DNA from: Apostichopus japonicus
Taxonomy: Eukaryota; Echinodermata; Holothuroidea; Aspidochirotida; Stichopodidae
Assembly (NCBI RefSeq): GCF_037975245.1
Contig: NC_092583.1
Location: 2,318,764-2,382,763 of the forward strand
Length of the DNA stretch: 64,000 bases
Direction of reading: 5' to 3'
The notes below the pieces were generated by a model that worked only from the letters and a program-made list of their open reading frames with translations, made no database searches and was not told where the DNA came from. Shown one piece after another: positions 41,559 to 57,350 of this stretch. The stretch's first letter is position 1, and each line of letters starts with the position of its first letter. A program made the position numbers and the translations under genes.

Positions 41559-44500
41559 TATGCATGGTCCAAAACATATTTCTACCACCGCACGTGCATA
41601 GATATTTTTCCATCATGATGACATTGGGATATAAATGGTGATTGAAGAGAACACGAGAATCGCAGGGCAACCCCATGGGATCACGAAGCTGTCTACAATT
41701 TTTGTTCAAAATCATTGATTTTAATCCTTCGCGATTCTATTTTCTTGTATAATACTTTGATTAGCATATACCTTACTATATTACTGCACCATGCACGTGA
41801 TTTCATAAGTTGAGGCCTGTACATATATACGCTATCTAGCCAGGTCACACATAACCTCCTCATGGGGGATTGAACGCGGTCTTCGTCGCATCGAAATGCA
41901 TTTCATCAAATATCATCTTGTTCAATAAAAACACGACAAAACGAGAGGTCTATACCCAGTTTAATAGGATTTCGATGAAAACATGTCCATGGTAATCTTG
42001 TCATTGCTTGACCAAGTTTAAGAAAGATTAGAAAGTCCATAAGACGGTTTTCCAGACTCTTATTAAATTATTTTTAAACGACTTAAGCAAACAGTTCCGT
42101 ACCGGAATAATGTGTACGTACATATATAAGTAAATGGGGAGTATTGGTTAAGTAATTGGCGTATATAGGCACTTACACCGTGTTACACATAGTCAGATAT
42201 GAATTTATCAGTCGGAACAATTAGGTTAATATATTCACAGACACAGATTTCTTTATATTATTTAACTTCGTTAGTTATAGTTGCATTAGCAATGCTTTTT
42301 AGTGTTGCTATTCTTTTATGATGCAGTCTGGAAAGGGGGAGGGTGCCGGCGGGGTGGGCGTCACATCAGGAGATGCGTAATAATAGATACGGGTAAATAA
42401 CTTGGGCCGGGGGGGGGGGGGTGAGCTATGGTCAGTTTTGCAGTATATTAGGCGGGTAAATGAAATATTCTGTTTTTTCATAGACGCGTTATCGGCGTGT
42501 TGCACTCAATTTTAACATGCGTACAATTTTTTTGTCTTTAAGATTCAACCGCTTTTAATTATTTTAAGACGCAGCCGACAATCCTTGACCACTTATGGTG
42601 ATTCTGGCATATTTGCGGGGTCAATGCTAATGGTCATCGATCGAAGCTGTGGTGACGTCACGATACGTGAGCGAAGATGCCATTTTACAACTTTTGTACG
42701 GTTTCCAATAGTGTAACATTTAAAAGCACACTGACGTCCGCGACAGAAGAGATCAACGATATCACCCCCACCCCACCCCCACCTTTGATATACAAGTTTT
42801 ATATTAATGATTTACGTATATTGTTTCAGCACCATCCACCCACCCACCACACCCCTCCCCTTCCACCCACGTGCATGTCGGATGTAACACGTCCATGAGT
42901 AAGTTGTCTATAGTCGCTGACAAGCGCATGCGAGCATATAGGTTCAAAATGGACACATGTTACATGAGTGGGAGGACTTTGAACGTCTCTTACATTTAAG
43001 ATTCGATAGATTTGTCACGTTATGGTCCAGTTTCCATGTTTGATTGTCTGTTTTGTTTACGCCGTCTTGTGGGGGCCTCTACAGAGGGAACTACATAGTT
43101 TGTAACTTGGCAGAATAAAAGACAAAAACCCAGTCAAAAGCATAACTAAGTTTCATTTTCAATAATATATGAAACGATATTGACAAGTTTATTGAAGCCA
43201 GTTCTCGTTTCCATATCTCAATTCTTTCGTTCTTGAGATACAAATTCTTGACATTTTTATTATTATTACTTTTTCCCTGTTTATTTTTGATATTATTATT
43301 AATATATTTTTGCTTCAAAACGCAAATATTTGCGTTACCATGTATGGACTACACTATCGATTTGATTTTAGATCTTGTGTTTCGTATTAGCATAGCCTTG
43401 GAATAATATACACATAAAAACCCTATATAAAGTCAATCGTGTTATTTATTCTAGGCCTATACTGCATGGCCATGTCCCTTACCCGATTACGTGTTTACAG
43501 CTCTCTATTTGATTAGAAGTAAATTATAATTGCAATATTGAACGAACCATAATTATTTTATGTATGACATGCATCTAATGTTGTTGCGCAAGGTTTTTTT
43601 TTTTGGCAAGTAAAATACAGGAAAATCTTCATTTTTTTGGATACCGCACCTAATTAGCAATGGAGAAACTATATAAAGGCGGGCGTTTTTTTCAAGTATA
43701 TATACATGCTTATTTATAAATTCTGGACTATTGTTTATTGGACCTGGAGACTTGAAACTATTCATTGTAATGATAAAATGGTAGAGATGTGTATAAAATG
43801 AATGAAATAAATCAAGTTGGTTGATATACGTCCTTTGTGTGACATGGTTGGTGTTGCCCTATAGTAGTGTGTATATTTATTTTATTATTTTTTGTAAAAC
43901 ATTCTGATCATACACGTGTCGTTGCATGTATCAAATCTTCATATTTCTTAACTCTATACTTTACCTTTCACTCAAATTTATTGTTAATTCATTTGGATTT
44001 TGAAACTACTTTACCTGGAAACATTCGTATTAAGACGTCTAATATGTGTAGGCAAACTGCTTCAAGCCCAACGGCCTCCCATACTTATCAGACGTTCCCG
44101 CTTCGTGCTATGGTGACATGTTATGTGTGCATACGCATTTCGTATTAGCTTAAACCTCTTTCTTTGATTGTCACTTCCGAGGGAATTGAATAACAGTTTC
44201 AAGGAAATATCCAAATCTCAGATTGAATCAACCCATCAATTTCATGGAGTGGACAACGAGATTTGCGTGATAACTAAGTGAGGCCTAGTGTTATCATTGT
44301 GTCATTCTGATGACGGTTAGGCTATGAGTAAATCAAGACTTCAGTTTATCATGATGGAAAGGTCTGTGTCATATAAAGTCAGTTAGCAGTGGCGGGTGAG
44401 AGCGACGGTGGGTGTTGGAATGAGGGTGCTCGTGGGTGTGAGGAGATATTTAATGTCAGTGATTTAGAACCATGAAACAATTGAGAACAAATTGACGGAT

Positions 44501-45896
44501 TGGCCTATCACTGTAAAAAAGGTGTAACGATGATTTCCAGACGTTACATGTTAATGGAGGGCGTGATAGGATAAAGGCCTAGCCAACTAGCCGTGCCATG
44601 GCATTAGACCTATTCATTACACTTAAACCATACTTGTAAAGAAACTAGGCTACAAGAAATCATCTTTAAACCATGATTTACATCTAAGCATAGTATATAC
44701 ATGTATACACGTGTAGCAGACGTGTTGCAGATGACAGTACATAAGGGATAAGCTACGCAGACTAAAATTGGTCGTGATTTCAAACATCCTCTAAAGTTCT
44801 GTCACATGAACAAAAACCAATAGTTTCTCTAATATCTACTCTTTATTTATGATCAATCAAACTCTGTAGTCTATATTTGATGATAATTTCAATTTCAAAA
44901 TGATGTATAGTAGGCTATATAGTGTTTCTCATGGTTGATAACCGTAGGCCATAATACCACATGTCATTACGCTGGCAGAAACAGATCGAGTGATAGTCAA
45001 ATATAGTAGGCCTACTATATAGAAACGGTTGAAAAAATGGATCCATCCCTTCCCTCTTCCTCCTCTCCCCTTCTGATTCCCGTCAGTTACCCAGCTGAAA
45101 TTTACACCCTTCGGCAGGGAAAGACTTTATCCCCCTCCCCCGAGAATAGAACCATCTGCTCAGTCCGCCCCCCCCCCCGGACCGGCAGTCAGAATATTAC
45201 CCAACACATAAATATATAAAATGTTTATGTGGTGACAACCTAAACAGTCGAAAGTTTTTGAACCATAAACCTGCAAAATATAGCACAATTTTGTATCTAA
45301 GCAAGCTCCATGTTAACAAAAGTACCCAAAGCTGGGCAGAGGTGGGGGGGGGGTGGACTCCTCTTTCCTTAGACTCCTTCCCCCTCTTTTCCCCATTCGG
45401 AATGAGAAATAAACAGTTATAATTCGATTTTGCTGCCAATTTACCGACATTAAAGTATTTAATTCCAGTCAGCACTCACTGCAATACCTTTATAGTGAAC
45501 TTTTCTATATAACACACATCATGCTATTGCTATCAAAGTGAATTATATCTCTATCGTGTCATTTTCTTCGAGCTGTCCATGTTCCTTTCTTTTCTTCTTT
45601 TTCTTTTTCTTTTCTTTATACATTCCTTCTCTTTTGCCCTTCTAATATAACGTTTCTCTGTTCTTATTAATATATGGAAGGCCATAAAAAAAAAAAAAAA
45701 AACTTGAGCATTGTCAAATTAGCAAGACATTTCTCTCACGATATAAGTCAGTTCTGTAATAATCTCTTCCTGCAGTGTTCTATAAGGCAATTCGCATTCT
45801 ATACTTAGAACTTTACATAGTATTGGATCTTGGATTTATTAAAAAACTTACACAGTCAAAAGCTATGCTTGCACCTATCTCTCTCTCGCTATATAG

Positions 45897-45902
<6 letters not shown>
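41558..45902. other. No gene recognised
   Basis: A poly-G run lies at about 42411-42421, with C-rich patches at 42765-42785 and 42830-42870 and a poly-C run near 45169-45178. ORFs are short and without recognisable domains. Confidence 0.5.
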
Positions 45903-45967
<65 letters not shown>

Positions 45968-45988
45968 CACACATATATATATATATAT
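45903..45988. repeat. (TA)n microsatellite
   Basis: TA with an ACACATACACACA interruption near 45961-45973. Confidence 0.97.
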
Positions 45989-47774
45989 CAGGTCAGTTTA
46001 AAGAATTGTAAATCCCCAACGGATATAAATGTAGGTCTCAAAAACAGTCAATATAACTATTGGAGACATTATACAAAGCTCATCTCAAAGAAAGAGGGTT
46101 CCATCAATCATTGGAAAAAAAGCAGTGATATTAAAAAAAAAAAGAGTCATATATGTCCCGATATGTGGAAGTATATATGAAAGGTAAAAAAAAACACTAA
46201 TAAATGATATATAACCCCTACCATTGATATATCGGACCTTTCGTTAACGCGACACTGTAATTCCGGTAGACGTTATTAAAATGCTAATATCAAGTTGATA
46301 TTTCGAGAAAATCTCTGTTAAAATTTTCACTCTTTTTTTGTTCTTTCAATATTCACCGTGAAAGTTAACATTTTCTTGTAATTCGGTGATGAAATGTGCT
46401 TGTATTAATAATTTCTGAGTTTCATAATGGCATTATCTGTGAGAAGATGGATCTCTTATATGATTTCTTTTTAATTTGTCCGTCCCATTTTATTTTTTTA
46501 AAACATTTTCTATGAAGAAAAAAACGAAGCACAAAGAACAAAGAAAAAAATCTAGTCTATATGATTGAGTCTGCAGTGTTCCAAACTTAGCGGGGAAAAA
46601 ATGTACTTTCTTTTCTTTCGAATTGATTTTTTTTTTATCCTCACGAAGTAGGACTGGATACCAGAGGTTGTGACAAATATTTAGAAATTGTTCTGCAAGA
46701 CTGATGGTAAATGAGGCGTGAAACTAGACAGGTTTTCCCATTTTGCATTCGATTATGTGTCTTCTATATACTTCCATTTATGTGAGGCCGACAAATTTCC
46801 TGTTTTCAAGTTTGATTCTATTATTATTATTATTAAAAATCAAACTGAATTGTGAACTGGAGGCAATGCCTATAGGTTTATTGCAAGGTCAGTTAATGGT
46901 TAAGAACAAAGGGCTAACTTCACACACATCAACCGCCCAGTTTTATAATGTCTTTTCGTAACTAGCAAAAGTTTTGCTTCTTGTTCCGTATCCGGTGCTA
47001 GGTGATAATTCTTTTGACACGAGGGGGCATTGGTATTTCTGCCAATTTTCACCGTAAAAGGTTATGGAGCATGTAAGAGAAAGGATTGGGGAAGGAGAGG
47101 GAGGAGGAAGGGAAGGGGGGGAGAGGAGAAGGAAATGGCTCAAGATGTGTGCTGTACTATCGTTTCAATCTGCTGACTGTTAATAGTTGTGGATTAACTT
47201 TCAGTTTTAATTAGATTTTGTTTTAACCTGCATGTTGATAATTTGTCGATGCTAGACCCCATACTAAACTCATATAGATTGTAATTTTGATTGGTTAAGG
47301 AATATTTAAAAAATTGATACATGAGTCCAAAAGTTTGAGAAACAACATCCCCGCATTTCATCTCTTCGTTTTGTGTGATTAAATATCAATAAATTTTATG
47401 TGCCTGCGGACGATATTGTTTTTCAGAGTTAAAAACGGGGTACTGACTTAGTAAGCAGAGTTAATTGTTCATTGAGTGACAATTATATGGAAGGCATGTA
47501 TTAGTTGGTTATTTTTTTAATTATCATAATTTTTTTATAATTATTTTTTATTAATTATAATTTTGTTACAATATTATTTAATATATTTAATTTAATTTGG
47601 TTATTTGAAGTGTTTTCACAGTCAGTTTGGAAAATTACCAATAGTTGATGAAAGAACTCATTATAAGCTGTCGTCGGAACTGCTATCAGAGAGAATGTAG
47701 GCTATATACACTGGCAGTAATGGTTCAAGCTTCGATCTAGCCAAACACATTGCTTATTCTTTTAACTGGCTAAG
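45989..47774. other. No gene recognised
   Basis: AT-rich single-copy-looking sequence with a purine-rich patch at 47075-47135 (GGGAGGAGGAAGGG-like). Confidence 0.5.
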
Positions 47775-48050
47775 CAGGGGCATAGCCAGGATTTGAAAAA
47801 GGGGTAAGGGGATTTGGACATGGGGCCGTTGAAAACGACTTCCATGAAGTAATGGGAGGGGGTTGTAGTAGTGCTCTCACAGCAAAAAAATGGAATCGAA
47901 ATGGTGAATTCTATATCATATTAGGGCTTTTAGTTAGATTTATATTGAAGTGTAAATGTAAAGTTGTGCTAATAATTACTCTTAAGTTTAAGTGGGGGGT
48001 TGGTGGGAGGGGAAGGGGTTACACTACCGCACCACCTGGATATGCGCTTG
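47775..48050. mobile_element. Possible small DNA element with hAT-like ends
   Basis: The left end CAGGGGCATAGCCAGG (47775-47790) and the inverse of the right end, CAAGCGCATATCCAGG (48035-48050), agree at 12 of 16 positions and resemble the ends of the other hAT-like elements here. I could not find an 8-bp target duplication, so the boundaries are tentative. Confidence 0.42.
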
Positions 48051-50574
48051 AATAGAGATTATATTATATCAAATTTAAAAACAAGCGTTAATGATATTGC
48101 GTCATTCAGCAATGAATTGTCTGTTTGTGAGTAAAATTTGATGTAGGTGTATTGTTTAGATACGTGACTCATATCATCATTTGCCAACAAATATCATATT
48201 CATGAGTTATTCGAAGCCACACACCCCCCCCCCCACCCCCAAATAATAAAAATAAAAAGTTATTAATTTATATTAGATTTAATATAAAAGTTAATATACA
48301 GTTGAAACTGACAAAGTCGATTGATCATGGCATTTTGAAATTTCTGTGAAAGAGATAGGAAGGAAGTGTTTTTGAAATTTGGTAAGATTCGACCTCATGA
48401 CACGAAATTGACGTCACTTGTTACGTACGTGATGTGCAAATTTGGCATTTCCGACCAAGGCTAATTGGTTATATAAGACTCATTTGTATGTTTTTCTAGA
48501 CTAACACAGTGAGGTCATATATCTATACATTTTTTCTTTTAATCTATATAAAGTAAACAAAAATTCGATCTTATCGCCGAAACTTGTAGCTGGATTTTTT
48601 TGAAGTCATCTAGCGAAACCTGACAAAAGGATAATCAAGAGAGAAGGCCTTTTAGCTTCGATCTTTTATTGATCTTTGACTGTTTTTCTTTAAGTTCCCT
48701 TTTTCATCTTATTAAAATGACAGAACGCACAGATGAAGTTGTGAAAGCTCAATATTTTTCAAATGCAGGATGTTGAAATAGATTGTAAAGTTAAATTAGC
48801 CAAATGAATTATCATCCCAAAAATACCCACCTTTTTTTTGTTGTAGTTTTTGCAAAGGACATTCTTTCTCATTAAAACCGTAATAATATACTGTCATGTG
48901 CACATGTATACTGTTGTCATGAAAACAGACGTTACCATAGGAACACAACTAACTACTTTAAGTACTTTTTTTCCATTTTCATCTTTATCACTAAACGTAA
49001 AGTTACGGTACGTAAAATATGTGTCAAACAAACAAACAAATGAATATATATATATATATAAAATTTGTTTACTGGGCAAATTTTGCGTTACCTGGCGTGA
49101 GCATTTGTTAATAATTCTTGGAAGCTCCCAAAAGGGCGTCTTTTTCTATCACCCGCATATTATGCGTACAGAATAGTGTTTAACATTAAGATGTTCTGGT
49201 GGTTGTGACACCCCTCTCCCATCCCCTCCTTCTCTCCCCCTACTCCGTTCTCACGCCTTAACATAGCCGAAACCCATTCAAAATACATTACACAAAGCAT
49301 CGCAAGTTCCGTATACAAACAGATCATGTTAACACATACCGCATATATATATATATACCTAACGATGTAATTCCTACTGAAAAGTACTTTTTTTTCTCTG
49401 GTACAGTTTTTGGTCCAATGAAACAGATAACTTTGACAAGTGGGAGAAGGAGGATGAGAGGGGGATGAGTTGGCGTGATATGCGAGGGATGGGGAGGTGT
49501 GTAATTTTCCGATTATTATCAACAGTGTGGCGCACATTTCACGCAGAATCTTAGCGTTAATCGTTTCCGAAGGTAAACAATCGTATTACTACAACGTATT
49601 AAAAAATATACCCACTGTTATACCTCGAAAAGAAAAAATTGCAAGGTTTTTCCTTTTTTTTTTTTTTGACATCCTAGACAAAAATTAATTATTAAAGTTA
49701 AAGATATTTACAGATCATGGAATCTTTTTCATTAGAAATCTATTTACCTTTCACAAGACGTGAAGTTTTACCCTTTCTTCTTAAATGTCAAGAGCTACTC
49801 AACGGGACAGGAATTTTACTTCAAATACAGACCTTAAATCTGTCAGGAACAGGACGCGATCATAACTAAACCATATTAAAAAAAACAAAAAATGACGAAA
49901 ATGAAACTCTTGGAGAATTTTCGGTTGTCACTTTCGCGTTCCATGGTAACGTAACTATGTTATTTTTGGCCTGACAGGATTCATCACCTTGGCCATAGAG
50001 AAGAGAACGAGGTTTTTTTCTTATTGCTATGGCTATGTATATTTGTCTAAGGTATGAAGTCATTTTCCAGAAGCCGAAGGAAAAACGTCATAAGATCACT
50101 TTTATGAACACTTTTTGGCGTTGAGAACCGTTGTTGAAGGGCAAAAAGTTTTTTTTTTCTCTGAAATAATTTACATTGCATTTTTTATAACATTTGTCGT
50201 AGAATTGATTCTCATTAAGTTTCTGAAGTTCTATATATCGTCGTGTTCATAGTCAAAAATATCCTTCATTTTTTCTGTCATTTTTTTGGGGTAAAAATAT
50301 GACAAAAATATGTAAACGTTGGTCTATAGTGAATAAGATTGCTGAGACAATTACATGTTTTAAATAAAGAAAGTGTCCGAATACTGTCCGAAAGTTGCTA
50401 CAGTGATTTTTTTAACTTACAGACACTGAAGAAGATTAAATTTAATCATTTAGTTTCTTTACAATGATATTTGGGAAAATGTTATCTGTGGATGGCTTTG
50501 AGAAAGGCATAATAAATAATATACAATGACTTTCTGTTGACAAACAAATGTGAAAAATGATATGAGGAGAAAAT
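48051..50574. other. No gene recognised
   Basis: A poly-C run near 48223-48233, a short (TA)n at 49046-49060 and TGACGTCA at 48409-48416. No convincing coding frame. Confidence 0.5.
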
Positions 50575-51165
50575 ATTCCCACATTGCTGGTTAGAAACCC
50601 CATCTCAATATCTTCTCCCTAACTCGAGATATGGTTGTTTTGAATGTTACATGGTTTTGACTGGCTAAACCTTCAACTATATATACTCCAGGAAATTGAA
50701 TCACAGTAGGGAGGCTCTGTGAAGTCATCCGTGTGGTTTCTCTTCAAAAACTTTATAACCCTCCTGTTGATTTATCCCTGAAACCTGGTTACAGTTGGAA
50801 TGTTTGCATTAGATGTCAACGTTCTTTGTACTTAGAATTCCATCAAAATGTATCTCTTTTCAGACTTTTTGTAGAAATATTATTTTCGTCAGTGGATTTT
50901 GTAGAAATATTATTTTTCTTTCGTCAGTGGATCTTATTATACAAGAAAACAAAGAATATGTTCAGTTGAAGTGCCTTGATGACGTCATCCATTCTGCTGT
51001 TGCCAGATACAAATTACGAAAGATTTGAACGGGGGCAAAAAAAATCACATCTTCACGTTACAAAATACTATGAGGATGTGGTTTTCGCCGAATTATTCAG
51101 ATCACTTTCAGCAATTTGGCTTCGTATAATAATCAAATTTTAACCAACAGAAAATCCCTTTAATA
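50575..51165 (-). mobile_element. Family-B element, minus strand
   Basis: Read on the minus strand it begins TTAAAGGGATTTTCTGTTGG and carries CTGGCAACAGCAGAATGGAT, CTACTGTGATTC and ATATCTCGAGTTAGGGAGAA, all matching the other copies. An internal 30-bp tandem duplication (GTAGAAATATTATTTT...GTCAGTGGAT) lies at about 50869-50934 (plus strand). Boundary near 50575 approximate. Confidence 0.62.
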
Positions 51166-51809
51166 GCCATATTTGGCGGCAAGGGAAGATAATTAAGACG
51201 GAATCAAGTTACACATGTAACAAGACAGACATTTTACTTTATTTCTTTCTTTCTTTTTTCTATTTTTCTTCACTCTTTGAAAGATTAAGGAGAAGTAGAA
51301 CAAATCAAAACATGAAGGTTTTTTTTCTTTCTTAAACCATTTGTTACAATCAATTGTTTAAATTTCAAGAATACTAAAAGGAAAGAAAAAACACTTCTCT
51401 TCTCCCAAAATTTATTTGCTATACCGTAAGAGCCCCCAATAATTCTGATTTATCTCCTTTTTCCTTTCCTTTTCCATTGAATAATGGTTTTGTCTTCTTC
51501 TAAAAATTCATTTCTGTCTTCATTTCACCGAAAGGCTGTCTCTATCTTGGAAGTCCCATGGAAGTATGGTATTGAGATGTAATTAAATCCAACTGACAAG
51601 TTTAATGTAGATTGAAAATCTAGCCGTATCCTATGTCAAAACTGCTTGATTGACTGACAAAAAGTATTAAAGATTGTAGATTTTGGTTTCAAATTGAATC
51701 TAAGAGTAGTTTTTTTATCGTTAGTACACGCATAAACACCACTTGAACAACAAGGCCGTGTGTGCAGTGAAATTCGTTAGCAATGAGTATGTATTCTGAC
51801 GTGTAGGGC

Positions 51810-53358
<1,549 letters not shown>

Positions 53359-53428
<70 letters not shown>
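53359..53428. repeat. (TA)n microsatellite
   Basis: About 70 bp of TA with TTTATA and AAATA interruptions. Confidence 0.96.
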
Positions 53429-55440
53429 GTTTATAATGAAAGAGTGACGTCAGATGCCACGTGTCGTATTCCTATGCTTTCTAGAGCAACTAACACGTTT
53501 TTTTATATAAAATTGTTCGTTCTTTGTCCATTGCATAATTCCTGTCGACATAAGAAATGATGGACAAACTACATATACCCAGTGTAGTACTCAGCGTATT
53601 TCTAGTTCACGAGTACAATAACATAAGTATCACACGAGTACAAGAATAAGTTCCTACTATAAGCACTGAGAACAAGTAAGGGAGTACCAGGCCATAATTT
53701 CAAGTTCGACTGAGTACCTAATCTTGCATTAGTCCTTACACTAGATCACGAAAATATATTTTGTCTAAGATCACGTGATAGCTCACTTGACGTCATCCCT
53801 TCATGATCACGTGGTTACAGTCTCGGAAAGGGGAGGGGGCGTGGACTTGGTTTGAGAGTGGATCAAATATTGGAGATTTCCGTGCCTTTAAGCTGTGTAG
53901 TAAATTGTGTAACTTTTCTTAAAACTTGCGAATTCCAAGTACAAGTCCATAAGGTCGAGTATAATAATTACAGGAAAATATGCAAGAATATGAGTACGCA
54001 TGCGGACTCGCTATAATCTGGTACTCAAATTTTTATTTTATTTTTGTAAACATTTCTAACTAGTGAAACATTTCTGTTTGGCTGTACAATTCTATTCTTT
54101 TCTGCAACAGTCGTTGTTTTCTTATGTATACTTAGTATTACAACGGAAATGTTCATGTATAGGGTCTTTACTATGGCCTACGTGCACCCTGTTAATTAAA
54201 ACTTCGCATCAAAAAGTGACTGTCTTCCTTTAATTGGATAAAATAATAAATTAGAAAAAGCTTTTTGTTTTCTATCTTACCGATTTTTAACTTTTTATTT
54301 TGCTTTAAATATTTACTCATTCTTGGCATTTTGCGTTTTTCTTTAGATTGTATGACAGAAATTTATCATTCTTAGAGATTTAACAACTTATCTTCTCATT
54401 AATTATTTAAAGCGGCTTAACCTGATCATTAATATTTTGTTCAATTTCGCTGTCTAATTTAAGAAATGTAGCTAAAATAAAATAATAAAGTAAAACACTT
54501 TTGCTTTTAAATGTAAACCAAAGAGACTGTGAAATATTGGGCTAAAATTATGAGGTCACTTCTTTTAATTTCTTGGAAATATTATAACCCTTTAATAAAC
54601 TTAAAACTCTTTTAATATTTGTCAATAATATAAAAGATAGTTAATGACCTCAGGTCAGTGCTGACGTCATAACTTCCATTTCGGTAACCCTTTTTGACGG
54701 ATTAAGCTGGATCGATAAATATTCCTTCGATAATTGACCAATTGTCAGTTACGACAAACCCTCTCAAATTGTGTCAACTAAACTGAAAATTAAAAAAATT
54801 GTTCTCTGATCACGAGCCCAAACTTAAATATGTTTACAAATGCATACACGATCTTTTCGTCGGAGAACAAAATGGGCGCTATTTGTCGAACTATAAAAGC
54901 CAGAACTGTGTTTAGCTACATTTAGGTCTAAGTGAAATTGATAGTAATTTATTTAATAGCATATGTTATATAAAATGCTGAAATGAGAGTGCAAGAATGA
55001 CAATGAATGAACACTTAAAAGGCATAAAATAAAAATAAAAATATTAAAAATGACTTCAGCAGAATATGTGTACAGCAAAGTAGGGAAACTTGACTTGACA
55101 TTTCGAATATGTTACTATAGCAAGAAAATGAATAGACGTCTTTCAGAATCCTGGATTTTCAAAATAGGCGAGTGCTGGGGGGGGGGGGATTGGCACTGGA
55201 ACTCCCATGTAGGGGATCTGCGGGGGGGGTCTGAGAAAGCATTTAGAACTTAGGTCAATAATTTGGTCCACACTTTTATATATTCTACATTCTCCGACGT
55301 CTGGACAGATGCATTGGCTTACTAAAAGTTTTGTTTCAAAGTACATGTTTGTGATAATTATCTTCTATTTCTTAAGTCCCTAAAAAAGACTACAGTGCGT
55401 ACTCGTTTACTCATAATTCTTACATGATTATCTCTGCTGT
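53429..55440. other. No gene recognised
   Basis: Contains three TGACGTCA palindromes (53445, 53788, 54662) and two poly-G runs (55179, 55221). A cluster of GAGTAC/AGTAC words at about 53590-54030 looks like a very degenerate tandem repeat. Confidence 0.45.
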
Positions 55441-55762
55441 GTACTCATACTCATGATGTTGTAATCGTACTCATGATGTTGTACTCGTACTCATGCTGTT
55501 GTACTCGCATTCATGCTTTTGTAATTATACTCATGCTGTTGTACTCATTCTTATACTGTTGTAATCATACTCATGCTGTTGTACTCATACTCATGCTGTT
55601 GTATTCGTTTTCATGCTGTTGTAATCATACTGATGCTGTTGTACTCGTATTCATGCTGTTGTACTCATACTCATGCTGTTGTACTCGTATTCATGCTGTT
55701 GTTCTCGTACTTATACTGTTGTAGTCATACTCATGCTGTTGTACTCATGCTGTTGTACTCGC
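55441..55762. repeat. 20-bp minisatellite, about 16 units
   Basis: The unit GTACTCATACTCATGCTGTT repeats in exact 20-bp register, with substitutions such as CGTA/CATA and GATG/GCTG and one shortened unit near the end. Cys/Tyr/Ser-rich frames over it are artefacts. Confidence 0.97.
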
Positions 55763-56857
55763 ATAACAAGTCTAATCCCAATATTTATATTCATATTCAA
55801 GGCACGCTTTCCCCCTCCTCTTGTGTTCAAGGATGGGTAAGGGCATGGGTGTACCCAGATATGTATATATGAATATTCATGTATATATGAATATGTATCC
55901 ATTGATGGATAAAAGATTTGTGTAACTTTCTTTCTTTTTTTTTTCTTTTTCTTTTTGTGTGGTTGTTATTCGAGTGTACAAATGGTAGTAAAGCTTCATG
56001 GATCATCAAGTTGATTGTGCATTTCGGGAAACAGTTCCAATGCAGGCTGGTAAGGCTCATATATATATATATATTTTTTCATGCTTTTAGCCAATTGGAA
56101 GACAAAATGGGATTACCGAATCGGTCAGAAAGAGTTTGAATTATTGAATTCATTTTCTTTTCACTCATTGCCCTGATAGTTTAACTTTGTACTAAGTTTT
56201 GTTTGTTTGTAAACAAGTACTGTAGAACAGGTGTAGTAAGTTTCAATATATAGTCGGTCTTGTATCAAGTTACCCAAAATTAATGAAACTTAAGAGCCGT
56301 ACAGAAACATGCAAGATGTAATGAAAACGTGGTAAGACCACAAAGAAACCACATGACGTATGTACTCTTAGGAATGTACAATAATGTTGTAAAACAAGAA
56401 AGAAAATGGCGTTTTTGAGATTGTAATACAATAATGTTCGGCTATTGGTGTCAGGTCAAATTTGCTTTCAAACAACGGTTCTATATTGTGTATGGGGATA
56501 CTCCAAATTTACAAGCATACTGCTTTAATTCAATTGACCCGAAACAGTGTGCCCGTTCTTTGGCATCTTTATTAGATTTTCCGGCCACCTTGGTCAGAAT
56601 TGTCAAATCGAATGAACGTTTACGACTGTATAGATGGACTAAGTTAGCCAGTAGTAAACGATCCTCCCCAGAACATCGTACTTGTAAATAGGTCGATCCT
56701 ATATGGTAATGACGTTACCGGTCCAATGAATCAATAAACACCAGATATAATACGGGACAACAAGTGGTAGTAAATGTTTATCAGGAGGCTAGTTTCGAAC
56801 AATGCGTCAATTCTTAGTATTGACCAACAACTCGCGAGCAAGCTATCTGTATACATG

Positions 56858-56859
<2 letters not shown>
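55763..56859. other. No gene recognised; 85-codon ORF at 56434-56691 (+) unassigned
   Basis: The ORF has a balanced composition (many Arg/Lys/Leu/Ser) compared with most frames here, but it has no motif I recognise and no splice sites that I could support. It may be chance or a transposon remnant. Confidence 0.35.
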
Positions 56860-56899
<40 letters not shown>

Positions 56900-56916
56900 T
56901 ATAGATGTATATGTAC

Positions 56917-56977
<61 letters not shown>

Positions 56978-57135
56978 AATATATAGATATATATGTACAT
57001 ATATATATATATATAGATAGATATATATATAAATATATAGATATAGATATATATGTACATATATATATATATATATAGAAATATATAGATATATATGTAT
57101 GTATATATATATATTTATATATATATATATATATA
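56860..57135. repeat. (TA)n microsatellite with TAGATATATATGTACA units
   Basis: About 275 bp of TA broken repeatedly by ATAAATATATAGAT and GTACAT, giving a second-order tandem pattern. It abuts the SINE-A tail fragment at 57134-57161. Confidence 0.96.
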
Positions 57136-57161
57136 ATTCATATCGTAATGAGTTGGAAAAT
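57134..57161 (-). mobile_element. SINE-A tail fragment
   Basis: On the minus strand it reads ATTTTCCAACTCATTACGAT, identical to the SINE-A tail (compare 497-516), and passes into (TA)n in the same direction. Confidence 0.7.
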
Positions 57162-57170
57162 GTGTGTGTA

Positions 57171-57240
57171 TATAGCCTATATATATAGGCTATATATAGG
57201 CTATAAACAGGCTATATGTAGGCTACATATGGGCTATATT
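57171..57240. repeat. AGGCTATATAT-type minisatellite
   Basis: Five to six degenerate units containing GGCTATAT or GGCTACAT, spaced about 10-14 bp apart. Confidence 0.75.
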
Positions 57241-57350
57241 TAGTGCATTTACTTGTAAAGTGCGTTGTTGTCTACTGTATATGTTGTTTCTGTCTCTAGT
57301 GCAGGTTACGTGGTTACCTATAACAGCACTCTACGTCTCTTTCTCTTGAA
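57241..57350 (+). repeat. Dispersed repeat, copy 1
   Basis: TAGTGCAT-TACTTG...GTGCAGGTTACGT...TACCTA...CTCTTTCTC here matches 63308-63392 in the same order, with an extra segment in this copy. Family unknown. Confidence 0.5.

Noticed and set aside
55473-55872. Cys/Tyr/Ser-rich overlapping ORFs resembling cysteine-rich proteins
   Set aside because: They come from the 20-bp minisatellite read in three frames.
56434-56691. 85-codon ORF as a gene fragment
   Set aside because: More protein-like composition than average, but no domain or supported exon boundaries. Left unassigned.
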